Under the pieces are notes generated by a model. That model ran no database searches. It saw only the letters and a list, made by a program, of their open reading frames with translations, and was not told the origin of the DNA. A stretch of 64,000 bases of DNA. Origin: Pseudoxanthomonas beigongshangi (GTDB lineage Bacteria; Pseudomonadota; Gammaproteobacteria; Xanthomonadales; Xanthomonadaceae). Positions 1-7,880 of the stretch are shown here, piece by piece. The stretch is from contig NZ_JADHDV010000014.1 in assembly GCF_016820515.1 (NCBI RefSeq), forward strand, positions 57,311-121,310. Reading direction: 5' to 3'. The position numbers and the translations under genes were made by a program. How positions within the stretch are numbered: the stretch's first letter is position 1; the number at the start of each line of letters is the position of its first letter.

Positions 1-694
1 GCAGCCCGGGCTGGTCGGCGGGAATGTCCGCGCCGAACAAGCCGCTGTCCGGATCGAACCGGAGCGGATAGCGGCGCGGCGCGCCGCCGTCGACCGTCAC
101 ATGCAATTCGACCTCGGTGTCGGCCACGCGCCACGGCCCCTGCGCGGAAATCGTGCAGCCGCACAGCATCGTGACCCCCGCCCGCACCGGCACGTTCGTA
201 CCGGTCTTGATCCACTGATAGGCGACCGGGCTGGCCAGATCGACAATCAGGCCCGGCAATTCCAGCAGCCAGCCATCGCCCGCGGTCAGGTGGCGGCCCG
301 GCAGGATCCACTGCGTGCTGGTGGCGGTCGTGATGGCCTGCGGTTGGCCGAGCGGCCCGGTCACGCTCGCGGTGACCCGGCGCGGACCATCCAGATCGAG
401 GGTCGTCCGGAACAGCGCCGAATCGGCGGTGGAAACTTTCCCGCCCGGTTTTCTTCCGGCGTCCATGATGAGCCGGGTATCGCCGGTGCTGCCCGATGTC
501 TGGCCCCGGACCAGGATCTCGCCGGTGTCCGCATCGCTCAGGACCACCCGCACCGGCGCGGTGTAGCCGCCGAGGAACTTGGCGCCCCGCGCCAGTACCC
601 GGACTTCCACGTCCGTCCGTTCCGCATGGGCCGGACCGGCCACGCCGGCGCAGACGAGAAGAAGGCACCACGCAACACGGATGGGAAAATGCAT
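1..694 (-). CDS. Exported protein of unknown function, 3' end missing
   Basis: An open frame runs leftward from an ATG at 694 off the window edge, giving 231 codons without a stop. The product begins with a clear Sec signal peptide (MHFPIRVAWC, hydrophobic stretch CLLLVCAGVAG, likely cleavage after AHA at about residue 24). The mature part is rich in beta-strand-like stretches and Thr/Gly, with one Cys-Gly-Cys pair near residue 180. I do not recognise the family. It is divergent from the ToxR/CadC-like regulator at 925, and the shared 230-bp gap holds three TGACAT hexamers, so it is a likely target of that regulator (inference). Confidence 0.7.
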   Translation of the reverse strand, partial: MHFPIRVAWCLLLVCAGVAGPAHAERTDVEVRVLARGAKFLGGYTAPVRVVLSDADTGEILVRGQTSGSTGDTRLIMDAGRKPGGKVSTADSALFRTTLDLDGPRRVTASVTGPLGQPQAITTATSTQWILPGRHLTAGDGWLLELPGLIVDLASPVAYQWIKTGTNVPVRAGVTMLCGCTISAQGPWRVADTEVELHVTVDGGAPRRYPLRFDPDSGLFGADIPADQPGL

Positions 695-853
695 GAACAG
701 GCTCCAGGGGAATGTGGAAAGACGACAGCGACGACCGACCGATATCACCGGCAGGCCGGCCGTCAGGGCGGACTCGCAGGGGGAAACCCTTCCCGACCGG
801 ATACCGGCGGCGCGGTCCGGAAAAGCCTGGAGCCATCTGGCAGAATCGGCCAC

Positions 854-889
854 TGACATGTCGTGACATCGGCTGACATGTCGTCACCG
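854..889. promoter_or_regulatory. Triple TGACAT direct repeat, probable operator
   Basis: TGACAT occurs at 854, 864 and 874, exactly 10 bp apart, and is followed by a degenerate TCACCG at 884. The site lies between the divergent exported protein (start 694) and the membrane-anchored winged-helix regulator (start 925). OmpR/PhoB-type winged helices typically bind direct half-sites one helical turn apart, which fits the DNA-binding domain encoded next door. That this regulator binds here is inference. Confidence 0.6.
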
Positions 890-924
890 CAAGGCTTTCG
901 GGCCACGGGAATCAGGAGAAAGCG

Positions 925-1719
925 ATGCTGTGCTTCGATGACGTCCGGCTGGACACCACCACCTTGCAGGCGTTCCGGAACGACGTTCCGCTGGATGCGT
1001 CGCCGCAGGTGGTGGAAGTCCTGGCCTACCTGATCGAGCACCGGGATCGGATCGTTCCCCGCCAGGAACTGCTCGAACGGTTCTGGCCACGCGCCGGCAC
1101 CGGCGGCGACGCCGCCCTCAACACCTGCATCCGCCGCATTCGCACCCTGTTGGAAGACGACGCCGAAGCCCCGCGTTACATCCAGACCCGACCTCGCGCG
1201 GGCTATCGCTTCATCGCCACGCTGGCCGGCGAAGTCGATGCGCCGGGACCACCGCCGCCGACCGCGGGTACCCCGAACCGGTGGCCGCTGGCCGGCGGCC
1301 TGCTCGCCGTGGCGCTGGGCATCGGCGGCGCGCTCTGGGCGCACGCGGCACTATCCCCGCCCCGGCATCGCATCGCCATCGAACCGGTGCAGGGCCTGTG
1401 CGAATACGTGCTGTTCCCGAAATTCAATGCCGGCCTGCGCGAAAGCCTGACCGCGCGGCTCAGCCACCACCTGCCCGCGGGCTACAGCGTGGCCGCCGAC
1501 AGCCAGGAAGCGGATCTGCATGCGCGCGTCAGCGTCCGGCAGACGCCCCGGCGGACCGTCGTGGTGCTGACCCTGGTCGACAAGCGGGACGGTAAGTTGC
1601 TGTGGTCGGACGAATTCACCGGCGACACGGACATGGACGACTACGTGCCCTTGCAGCGCTCGCTGGCCGAGCGCATGGCGGCGGGACTGACCGGCGCGCT
1701 GGAAAACAAGCGCTCGTGA
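925..1719 (+). CDS. Membrane-anchored ToxR/CadC-like winged-helix regulator
   Basis: This 264-aa protein has an N-terminal OmpR/PhoB-type winged-helix domain (about residues 1-100: LDASPQVVEVLAYL, then the recognition region ALNTCIRRIRTLL and the wing YIQTRPRAGYRFIA). A Pro-rich linker, one transmembrane helix (about 121-143) and a C-terminal extracytoplasmic domain of about 120 residues follow. That order is the ToxR/CadC architecture, in which a periplasmic signal controls DNA binding from the membrane without phosphorylation. The C-terminal part (VSVRQTPRRTVVVLTLVDKR) resembles the FlgO/TolB-N-like sensor regions of such proteins; its ligand is unknown. The adjacent TGACAT repeats are the obvious candidate operator. 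Confidence 0.8.
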   Translation: MLCFDDVRLDTTTLQAFRNDVPLDASPQVVEVLAYLIEHRDRIVPRQELLERFWPRAGTGGDAALNTCIRRIRTLLEDDAEAPRYIQTRPRAGYRFIATLAGEVDAPGPPPPTAGTPNRWPLAGGLLAVALGIGGALWAHAALSPPRHRIAIEPVQGLCEYVLFPKFNAGLRESLTARLSHHLPAGYSVAADSQEADLHARVSVRQTPRRTVVVLTLVDKRDGKLLWSDEFTGDTDMDDYVPLQRSLAERMAAGLTGALENKRS

Positions 1720-1820
1720 CCGCAACGATGCGGCCGTGATGGCGCATCGCGACACCGGCTGCGGATGGGCGGCCCGCTGACGTCACCGGGAGCGACGACT
1801 CCACACCCGCTTCGCCCGCA

Positions 1821-2270
1821 TCATTGCCCGACCATTCGATACTCCCCGGGCGCGCCGAGGACGGCCTGGAACGTCCGCGCCTCCCGCGAGTACGTATGCG
1901 TGGTGTCGATGGTCAGCGTGCTGTTGATCAGCATGCTGTGGGTAGGCGCGTTGTTGGTCAGCGCGATCGCCTTGCCCCCGGGGTTGCACGACCAGAATCC
2001 GGTCGAGACCTCGACGAACGGCACGCGGGCCGCCACCCGGGCAGGTTGTCCGGGTTCGGGCAAGCTCATCCATTCGATCCACACCCGGCAACTGACATGT
2101 TCGAAACCGACGCTTTCGACCACGACGCGGTAGGTTCCCTCCCGGGCGTCGGCTTTCCAATGTCCGCCGGTGATGGTCGTCGCGGGCGTGGTTGCTTCAT
2201 CGGGCCAGGCCATGGCCGTGGGCGCGGCGAGCAGGAAGATCGCATACAGCAACGCGGTGGACGTCTTCAT
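1821..2270 (-). CDS. Secreted hypothetical protein
   Basis: The 149-aa product starts with a standard signal peptide (MKTSTALLYAIFLLAAPTAMA, cleavage after about residue 21). The mature part holds two Cys (VSCRVW and WSCNPGG) that could form a disulfide, and a beta-rich composition. No family is recognised. The start at 2270 is supported by the signal peptide beginning at that Met. It is monocistronic, with its own gaps on both sides. Confidence 0.65.
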   Translation of the reverse strand: MKTSTALLYAIFLLAAPTAMAWPDEATTPATTITGGHWKADAREGTYRVVVESVGFEHVSCRVWIEWMSLPEPGQPARVAARVPFVEVSTGFWSCNPGGKAIALTNNAPTHSMLINSTLTIDTTHTYSREARTFQAVLGAPGEYRMVGQ

Positions 2271-2365
2271 GATTGACCCGTGCGATCCCGGGATGCGGCC
2301 GATGGAACGTCATTACAGCGCCCGGCGCGCCTCGGCACAACGACGGCACCGAAGCGGCACGCGGT

Positions 2366-2767
2366 TCACTCCTCGATCGCCTCGATGCCCTGCTGGCGCA
2401 GGCTCTCCAGATGCGCACGCATCTCCGCTAGCCGCTCGGGGGCATGCCCCTCCCACGCCGCGACCTCGCCGATGACGCGGAAGGGATGCGAAGAACGGTA
2501 TGAGCGGGTGGGATTGCCGGGAAACCGCTTGTCGGTGAGGTTGGGGTCGTCTTCGATCGGCCCGGTCGGCGCCACAAGGTAGATCCTGCCCGGTCCGTCC
2601 CCCACCGCCAGTTCCGCGCCCCAGATCGCCGCGTCCAGGGTGGCGGACAGGTAGACGAACCGGGACGGTCGGCGACTGCCGTAGTTGGAGGCGCGCCCCG
2701 GCGCGATCAAATCACCCGCTTTCAGGTCGGCCTTGGTGCCGTGGTAATAGGTTTGCGAATCCGCCAT
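2366..2767 (-). CDS. arr: Rifampin ADP-ribosyltransferase (Arr family)
   Basis: The 133-aa product matches the compact Arr family over its whole length: the N-terminal YYHGTKADLKAGDLI, the YLSATLDAAIWGAELAVGDG segment, RIYLVAPTGPIEDDPN, and the signature LTDKRFPGNPTRSYRS. Arr enzymes transfer ADP-ribose from NAD+ to rifamycins and so inactivate them in the cytoplasm. The start at 2767 is chosen because family homology begins there; an upstream Met at 2818 would add 17 unrelated residues. No mobile element flanks it, so it looks like a resident chromosomal copy. The family assignment rests on strong motif recognition; activity on rifampin is known for the family, not shown here. Confidence 0.92.
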   Translation of the reverse strand: MADSQTYYHGTKADLKAGDLIAPGRASNYGSRRPSRFVYLSATLDAAIWGAELAVGDGPGRIYLVAPTGPIEDDPNLTDKRFPGNPTRSYRSSHPFRVIGEVAAWEGHAPERLAEMRAHLESLRQQGIEAIEE

Positions 2768-3089
2768 CGCCTTGTTCCGGTGTCCTGCCGTTTCGACAGG
2801 GCGGCGATGCTGACGCATGGGCGGGGCCTTGCCGCAAGTCCCCCGCCGTTATATAAATTTGTGGCGGGAGGCGCGTGGCGTCTCCCGTTTTCGTTTTCAC
2901 CGCCTTGGTTTGGCCCGGTTCTCACTGGGCGACCGGAAAAACCGTCCGGAGGCCGTTCCCGGCCTTCCCGAAGCAGACTCGACCGTGGTCTCGGGCAGAA
3001 TGTCGCAATCTGCCAATTACATTCAGCCGGGCCGGCGGTACGCTTGCTTCCTTGCGCCCGTACCTCATCCCTCGCCGTCGGAGATTCCC
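2768..3089. promoter_or_regulatory. Intergenic promoter region between arr and an exported protein
   Basis: I see no credible coding in this 322-bp divergent gap. It contains an AT-rich island (about 2849-2860) inside the arms CCCGCC (2842-2847) and GGCGGG (2863-2868). On the minus strand the island reads TATATAAC and could be the -10 of arr, though no good -35 is visible. A GGAG just before the ATG at 3090 is the ribosome binding site of the plus-strand gene. Confidence 0.3.
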
Positions 3090-3572
3090 ATGAAGTCGAT
3101 GTTCGCCATCCTGCTGACCGCGGTCGCACTGCACGCCGCGCCAGTCCTCGCCGACTCGCCGGTATCGTCTCCCTTGACCGGAAAGTGGGCGATCGACGTT
3201 GCCAAGTTGCCGATGCCTCCGGAAGCGCGGCCGAAGAGCGTGACCCTGGAGTTCAGCACCCAGGCCGACGGCAAGTGGAACACACAGGTCAAGATCGTCA
3301 ATCCGGATGGCAGCACAATGCACTCCGATGCCACGCTGCCCCTGGACGGTACGCCGGGTCCGGTCACCGGCGACTACTGGGCCGACGTATCGGCGATGAA
3401 GATGCCCGCTCCCAACGTGCTGGTGCTGCAACTGGCCTACAAGGGCACGCCCTCCTCCACCCGCATCTACACCGTCACCGGGGACGGCAAGACGCTGACC
3501 GAAACCAAGGCCTTCTTCAGCAAGGAAGGCAGCCCGATGCTGCAGACCACGACGTTCAGTCGCATTCCCTGA
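3090..3572 (+). CDS. Periplasmic hypothetical protein, lipocalin-like
   Basis: This 160-aa protein begins with a signal peptide (MKSMFAILLTAVALHAAPVLA, cleavage near residue 22) and continues with SPLTGKWAIDVAKLPMPPEARPKSVTLEF, a pattern typical of small secreted beta-barrel or lipocalin-like proteins. The C-terminal strands (SSTRIYTVTGDGKTLTET) resemble those that measure deviation from a reference in DUF-type lipocalins. The start at 3090 is chosen for the signal peptide and the GGAG about 7 bp upstream. Function unknown. Confidence 0.65.
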   Translation: MKSMFAILLTAVALHAAPVLADSPVSSPLTGKWAIDVAKLPMPPEARPKSVTLEFSTQADGKWNTQVKIVNPDGSTMHSDATLPLDGTPGPVTGDYWADVSAMKMPAPNVLVLQLAYKGTPSSTRIYTVTGDGKTLTETKAFFSKEGSPMLQTTTFSRIP

Positions 3573-3609
3573 CAGCCTGGCCGGCGGTAGAGAATCAATA
3601 TCCGCCGCC

Positions 3610-5181
3610 CTACCGGGTCGGGCTTGCACCCGCGTCCGGCGACATCGGCGGCGTTGCCTGCCGCCGGTAGTACGCGCGAGCGGTGGGAGTTTCCACGCTC
3701 AGCGCCCGCACGACGCCATGAGCGTCGCGATGGAAGCGCAGTTCCGCGTCGTAGCGCGCGGCCAGGAAGCGCACCGGCGTCAGCGGCAGCAGCGGCGATG
3801 ATTCCTCCGGCTCGTCGGCCGGGCCGACCGTGAAGGCACCATCGGCCCGCTTGACTTCCAGCGCGTCGAATTCGAACCGGTCGGCCAATTCACCACGCAG
3901 GTCCATCGGAACAGCCGCATCCAGCCGATAGGTGCCGGCGTAATCGGCGTAGGCCGGCGCGCTGGTATCCAACGCGATCATGCGGACCAGCGGCTTCACG
4001 CCGTGTCCCAGCGCATCCGACAGCGCATTGCGGATTTCACCGCGCAGTCCCTTGCTGTTCTTGCCATTGGTCAGGATGACGAAGCCATCGCCGGAGTCGA
4101 GATAGCCCTCGAACCCGGCGTGGTAGCTGTCGTTGTCGCCATTGTGGAAGAACCGGCGCGTCGCGCCGGTACCGGACAGTTCCGGGCCCAGCCCGCGCGT
4201 GCCCGGTGAAACCTCGCTCATCATCTGTATCGCCGTGTCACGCGGCAGGAAGTCGCTCCGGCCCTGATAACTCTTGATCAGCGCGCCGACGAATGCGCCC
4301 ATCTCGTTGGCGCTGGTCCACAGGCCCGAGGCGGCCTGCTCCGGAAACGCTTCCCAGCCACGCGGCAATGCGGTTGGCCGGCCCTGTTCGTCGTGTGCCT
4401 TGGCGATGTTGCCGCGCCGCGCCGGCAGCGGATTCTCGAAGGTGCTGCGGCGCATGCCGATGCGTTCGAAGACCTGCGCCCGCGCCGCTTCGACGAACGA
4501 CGTGCCGGTCACGTCCTCGATGACCTGCTGCTCGACCATGACACCGCCGCCGGAATAATCGCTCTCCGTACCCGGTTCGCGCTTCAGGCGGACCGGATCG
4601 TTCTTGGCGGGCGGGGTGCCGTCGAGGGTCTGCACCAGCGTGGGCAGCTTCTCGCCGGGCAGATAGTCCTGGAATCCGTGCACGGTCAGCCCGGAGGTAT
4701 GCGACAGCAGCATGCGCATCGTCACCGTGGGATTGCGGATGCCTGGGGCTTCCGGGATCCGCCACGACGTCATGTAGCGATTGACGTCGCGATCCAGATC
4801 GATCCTGTCCTGCGCGACCAGTTGCAGCGACGTCGCCGCCGCGACCACCTTGCTGACCGAGCCCACCGAGAACAGCGTGTCCGCATCCACCGCATCCGGG
4901 GTGCCGGCTTCGCGCACGCCGAAGCCGGCGGCGTAAACCACCTCGCCATTCCTCAGCACCGCCACCGCCACGCCGGGCACCTTGTAGTGCGCCATGCGCT
5001 CCTGCAATGACCAATGCGGCACGGGTTCGCCCGCCTTGAGCAGACTGGGGCGCAGGCCCTGCGCCAGCGCGGTTTTCAGCGGCGCGGTATCGCCATCGGC
5101 CGGCGCCTGCGCGCCCGCCATGCCCATCACGCCCGCCAGCATCAGCGCCGACAGCATGCGGACCGATTTCCTGTTCTTCAT
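3610..5181 (-). CDS. Secreted serine hydrolase, beta-lactamase class C/esterase fold
   Basis: The 523-aa protein has a signal peptide (cleavage near AGAQA, residue 25) and a beta-lactamase-type domain over about residues 50-390. The nucleophile motif S108-V-S-K111 sits in LFSVGSVSKVV, the tyrosine motif is Y209-S-G, and HTSG occurs at 161-164. This family includes class C beta-lactamases, D-aminopeptidases and EstB-type esterases, and most such genes are not true beta-lactamases. The C-terminal 130 residues form a separate beta domain common in serine hydrolases. The ATG at 5181 has GGAGGA six bases upstream; a TTG at 5187 is less likely. An 8-bp tandem repeat lies just upstream. Confidence 0.85.
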   Translation of the reverse strand: MKNRKSVRMLSALMLAGVMGMAGAQAPADGDTAPLKTALAQGLRPSLLKAGEPVPHWSLQERMAHYKVPGVAVAVLRNGEVVYAAGFGVREAGTPDAVDADTLFSVGSVSKVVAAATSLQLVAQDRIDLDRDVNRYMTSWRIPEAPGIRNPTVTMRMLLSHTSGLTVHGFQDYLPGEKLPTLVQTLDGTPPAKNDPVRLKREPGTESDYSGGGVMVEQQVIEDVTGTSFVEAARAQVFERIGMRRSTFENPLPARRGNIAKAHDEQGRPTALPRGWEAFPEQAASGLWTSANEMGAFVGALIKSYQGRSDFLPRDTAIQMMSEVSPGTRGLGPELSGTGATRRFFHNGDNDSYHAGFEGYLDSGDGFVILTNGKNSKGLRGEIRNALSDALGHGVKPLVRMIALDTSAPAYADYAGTYRLDAAVPMDLRGELADRFEFDALEVKRADGAFTVGPADEPEESSPLLPLTPVRFLAARYDAELRFHRDAHGVVRALSVETPTARAYYRRQATPPMSPDAGASPTR

Positions 5182-5194
5182 CTGCAATCCTCCG

Positions 5195-5218
5195 TTGATG
5201 CGTTGATGCGTTGATGCG
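5195..5218. repeat. Tandem octamer TTGATGCG, three copies
   Basis: Three perfect copies of TTGATGCG lie end to end (5195, 5203, 5211) directly upstream of the ribosome binding site of the secreted serine hydrolase that starts at 5181. Loss or gain of a copy would change the leader or promoter spacing, not the reading frame. Confidence 0.8.
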
Positions 5219-5331
5219 TGTTGTCGCGCGGGGCTTCAAGCACGGCGCCGCCCGCGTTGCCGCGCGTTTCGCGGCGACGGCGGTTTTTTCTGCATCCATC
5301 GGGTGCCCTCCCGCCCGATGTCGCGCGTTCT

Positions 5332-6864
5332 TCAACCTCCGGCTTTCGCGCCCTGCTCCAGCAGATAGGCACGCACCGCCGGATCGCGGGTCTGGTTCAG
5401 CGGTGTGCGCCAGCGTCCCAGCCAGCCGTCGGCTTCCACGCCCAGATTGACGTCGGCACCGCGTTCGACCAGATAGCGGACGGTCGGAAGATGGCCGGCG
5501 CGGGCGGCATTGATCAGCGGCGTTTCGTCATAGGTCACCACGCGGTTGACGTCGGCACCGGCGGCGACCAGGCGCTCCACGATTGGCTGCGCGCCCAGGC
5601 CCGAAGCCACGATCAACGGATTGCCTTCGCCGAGCGAGGCCCGGTTCGGATCCGCACCGAGTTCCAGCAGCGCATCAACGGTCCCCACATCCCGCGAGCG
5701 GACCGCCTGGATCAGCGCCGTGCCTTCGTCGAGCACGCGCGCATCCACGTCGGCGCCCGCCCGGACGAGTTCGCGCGCCATCTCCCGATCCCCGTCGCGG
5801 GCGGCGGCGAGCAAGGCAGTGACCTGCGCATCGGGTTTGGCGGCACATCCCCCGGGCACGTCCAGGCGCGGCGTAGCCGCTACCGCCAGGCCGGTGCACG
5901 CCGTCAGCAGGGCGACACTGAGCGCCATCGCGCCACGGCGCCGGGCGAAGCCGGCTCCCGCACCGTCCTGGATCAACCCATCGATGCGCTGCGCGAGATG
6001 GCCGCGATGCTCGACCATGCCCACTGCAAGCCACTCGCGCTGTTCGCCCAGATCCAGCATGGCCTCGGCGCTGGCCAGCAACGAGTCGGCGTAGTCGGTC
6101 GGCGCATCGCAATCCTGCGCGGCGCGCGCATCGCAGGCCATTTCCCGCGCCAGTTCCAGGCGTGCATTGATGGCGCGCAGGAACGGATTCCACCAGAACA
6201 AGGCCAGCAGGCCGCGCAAAGCGGCGGCGAGCCAGAGATCGCCACGCCGGATATGCGCGATCTCGTGCCGCAACACGTCGCGCAGCGCGTCCACCGGCAG
6301 GCTCTCCACCAGGCCGCACGGAACCAGAATGCGTGGACGAAGCAGCCCGACGACCATCGGCCCGTCGGCGGCGGTGCTGGCGATGCGCGCGTTCCGGGGC
6401 AGGGCCACGCCCAGTGTCGCTTCCAGCGCGGGCGCGGGCTGTGTCACGCGGCGCAGGCGGCGCGTTTCCCGCCATCCCTCGAACAATCGCATCCACTGCC
6501 ATAGCAGGCCGAGCCCCCACGCCAACACCAGCACCGTCGAGAAGGAGCGCGGAACTTCCAGATACATCGTGTCAGGATGTTGTCCCGCCTCGTACACCGC
6601 CTCATCCGCGCGCGCGCCTTCTCCCGGCAGCACGACGACGTGCTCGGGTTCGGTGACCCGCGCCGGCAGCGTGGTCGTCCAGTCCGGCAGGAACGATGCG
6701 AACGGCAACGCCACCGCCAGCGCGAACACCCCCAGCAGCAGCCATGAGCGGCGTTCGGCACCCAGCGCGCGCAGGCGCATCAGCCACACCGCGACGCCGA
6801 ACAGCACGATGCTCAACAGCAGGTGCCGGACCGCGAAAGCCAGCACCATCTCGATGATGTTCAT
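5332..6864 (-). CDS. M56 (BlaR1-like) membrane metalloprotease with C-terminal ankyrin repeats
   Basis: The 510-aa protein has N-terminal membrane helices (about 5-27, 41-60 and 108-125), an M56 zinc-protease core with the motif RHEIAH (H200, E201, H204) and downstream EMACD, and a further helix near 311-331. About four ankyrin-type repeats follow (345-510: LLAAARDGDREMARELVRAG, GADPNRAS, AGADVN, ERGADVN). In BlaR1/MecR1 the protease is switched on by a C-terminal penicillin-binding sensor and destroys the BlaI repressor; here that sensor is replaced by ankyrin repeats, so the signal is probably a protein or peptide. The start overlaps the blaI-type stop by ATGA, so the two are co-translated. 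The fold calls are secure; the signal is unknown. Confidence 0.88.
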   Translation of the reverse strand: MNIIEMVLAFAVRHLLLSIVLFGVAVWLMRLRALGAERRSWLLLGVFALAVALPFASFLPDWTTTLPARVTEPEHVVVLPGEGARADEAVYEAGQHPDTMYLEVPRSFSTVLVLAWGLGLLWQWMRLFEGWRETRRLRRVTQPAPALEATLGVALPRNARIASTAADGPMVVGLLRPRILVPCGLVESLPVDALRDVLRHEIAHIRRGDLWLAAALRGLLALFWWNPFLRAINARLELAREMACDARAAQDCDAPTDYADSLLASAEAMLDLGEQREWLAVGMVEHRGHLAQRIDGLIQDGAGAGFARRRGAMALSVALLTACTGLAVAATPRLDVPGGCAAKPDAQVTALLAAARDGDREMARELVRAGADVDARVLDEGTALIQAVRSRDVGTVDALLELGADPNRASLGEGNPLIVASGLGAQPIVERLVAAGADVNRVVTYDETPLINAARAGHLPTVRYLVERGADVNLGVEADGWLGRWRTPLNQTRDPAVRAYLLEQGAKAGG

Positions 6865-7253
6865 TTGCGTCCCTTGGCCCTGGCCTGGTCGACCTTGTCT
6901 TGGAGTGCCTTGATTTCCTTGCGGCCGATGCCTTGGTCCTGCAGCAGATGCTGGGCCAACAGGTTCGGCGACCCTTCGAAGAACTGCGACAGCAGATGGT
7001 CCAATGCCTGCTGGCGGGCTTCTTCCCGGGTAATCACGGCCCGGTAGATGAAGGCTCGTCCTTCCTGGCGATAGCTGACAAAGCCCTTCTTGCCAAGAAT
7101 GTTGAACATCGTCAGCACCGTCGTATAGGCCGCTGGCTTCTGCTTGGACAACTCGTCGGCAACTTCGCGGACGGAAGCCTCGCCGCGGTCCCACAACACC
7201 TCGAGGATCGCCTGTTCGGATTTCGTCAGCGTGGGCGAAGCGGGTCTGGCCAT
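6861..7253 (-). CDS. BlaI/MecI/CopY-family transcriptional repressor
   Basis: This 130-aa repressor shows the family winged helix (LTKSEQAILEVLWDRGEASVREV, AAYTTVLTMFNILGKKGFV) followed by the C-terminal dimerisation helices. BlaI proteins bind dyads and are inactivated by cleavage by a cognate M56 protease, which is the overlapping next gene. The start at 7253 begins with the family-typical N-terminus. Two matching AT-rich dyad sites lie at 7261-7278 and 7309-7326, directly upstream, and predict autoregulation of the pair. The divergent target, if any, is unclear because the next gene upstream (VOC protein) points the same way. Confidence 0.9.
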   Translation of the reverse strand: MARPASPTLTKSEQAILEVLWDRGEASVREVADELSKQKPAAYTTVLTMFNILGKKGFVSYRQEGRAFIYRAVITREEARQQALDHLLSQFFEGSPNLLAQHLLQDQGIGRKEIKALQDKVDQARAKGRK

Positions 7254-7260
7254 GCCGAAT

Positions 7261-7326
7261 CTACTTGTTAATTAGTTGGCGGATGGAATCACGGGCCGGG
7301 ACGGCTGTCAACTAGTTAATTCGTAG
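7261..7326. promoter_or_regulatory. Paired AT-rich operators for the BlaI-type repressor
   Basis: CTACTTGTTAATTAGTTG (7261-7278) is repeated in inverted orientation as CAACTAGTTAATTCGTAG (7309-7326), with 14 of 18 positions identical after reverse complementing. Each arm is itself partly palindromic (AACTAGTT, TTAATTA) and stands out as AT-rich in GC-rich surroundings. The left copy ends 8 bp from the start of the BlaI-type gene, so the pair brackets its probable promoter. Confidence 0.7.
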
Positions 7327-7350
7327 ATTCCATTGCCCGGCACCGGGCGG

Positions 7351-7755
7351 TCAGGCGCCCTTGTTCTTCTCATCCCAGGGCATGGGTTCCCACAACTCAA
7401 CCTTGTTGCCATCGGGATCCATGATCCAGGCGAACTTGCCGTTCTCGTGCGACTCCGGGCCACCCACGATCTGGACATCCGCCGCGCGCAGCTGGGCGAG
7501 CAACTCATCGAGGTTGTCGACGCGGTAATTGATCATGAAGGACGATTCGCTGGGACTGAACCACTGGCTGTCCCGCTGGGCGAGATGCCACACCGTCAGT
7601 CCACCGTCCTCGGCCTTGTCGTCCGGCCAGCGCAGGACGGCGCCGCCCCAGGACTCCAACGGCATGCCCAGATGTTTCTCGTACCAGGCGGCCAACGCGG
7701 CGCTGTCGCCCTTGCACTTCAGGAAGACGCCGCCGATTCCGGTAATCCTTGCCAT
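7351..7755 (-). CDS. VOC-superfamily (glyoxalase/dioxygenase-like) protein
   Basis: The 134-aa protein has the paired beta-alpha-beta-beta-beta modules of the vicinal oxygen chelate fold: ITGIGGVFLKCKGDSAALAAWYEKHLGMPLE at the N-terminus, and NGKFAWIMDPDGNKVELWEP at the C-terminus, where the Glu is the usual metal ligand. Such proteins act as glyoxalases, dioxygenases or drug-binding resistance proteins; the substrate cannot be told from sequence. The start at 7755 is chosen because homology begins with MARITGIGG. It stands alone. Confidence 0.85.
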   Translation of the reverse strand: MARITGIGGVFLKCKGDSAALAAWYEKHLGMPLESWGGAVLRWPDDKAEDGGLTVWHLAQRDSQWFSPSESSFMINYRVDNLDELLAQLRAADVQIVGGPESHENGKFAWIMDPDGNKVELWEPMPWDEKNKGA

Positions 7756-7880
7756 CTCCGCCCCCAACCCGTTGAGTTGCCGATGCCGAAAACCAGCCCG
7801 CGCGGGCGAATGCTCGGTGGGTCGCCGCCGGGAGTCAATGGGCAACCGGCCACCGCACCCAGGGGTTCACCAGGAATTCG

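Noticed and set aside
3583..3606. Hairpin GGCGG...CCGCC between the convergent genes ending at 3572 and 3610
   Set aside because: Only five-base arms with a 14-base loop; too weak to call a terminator.
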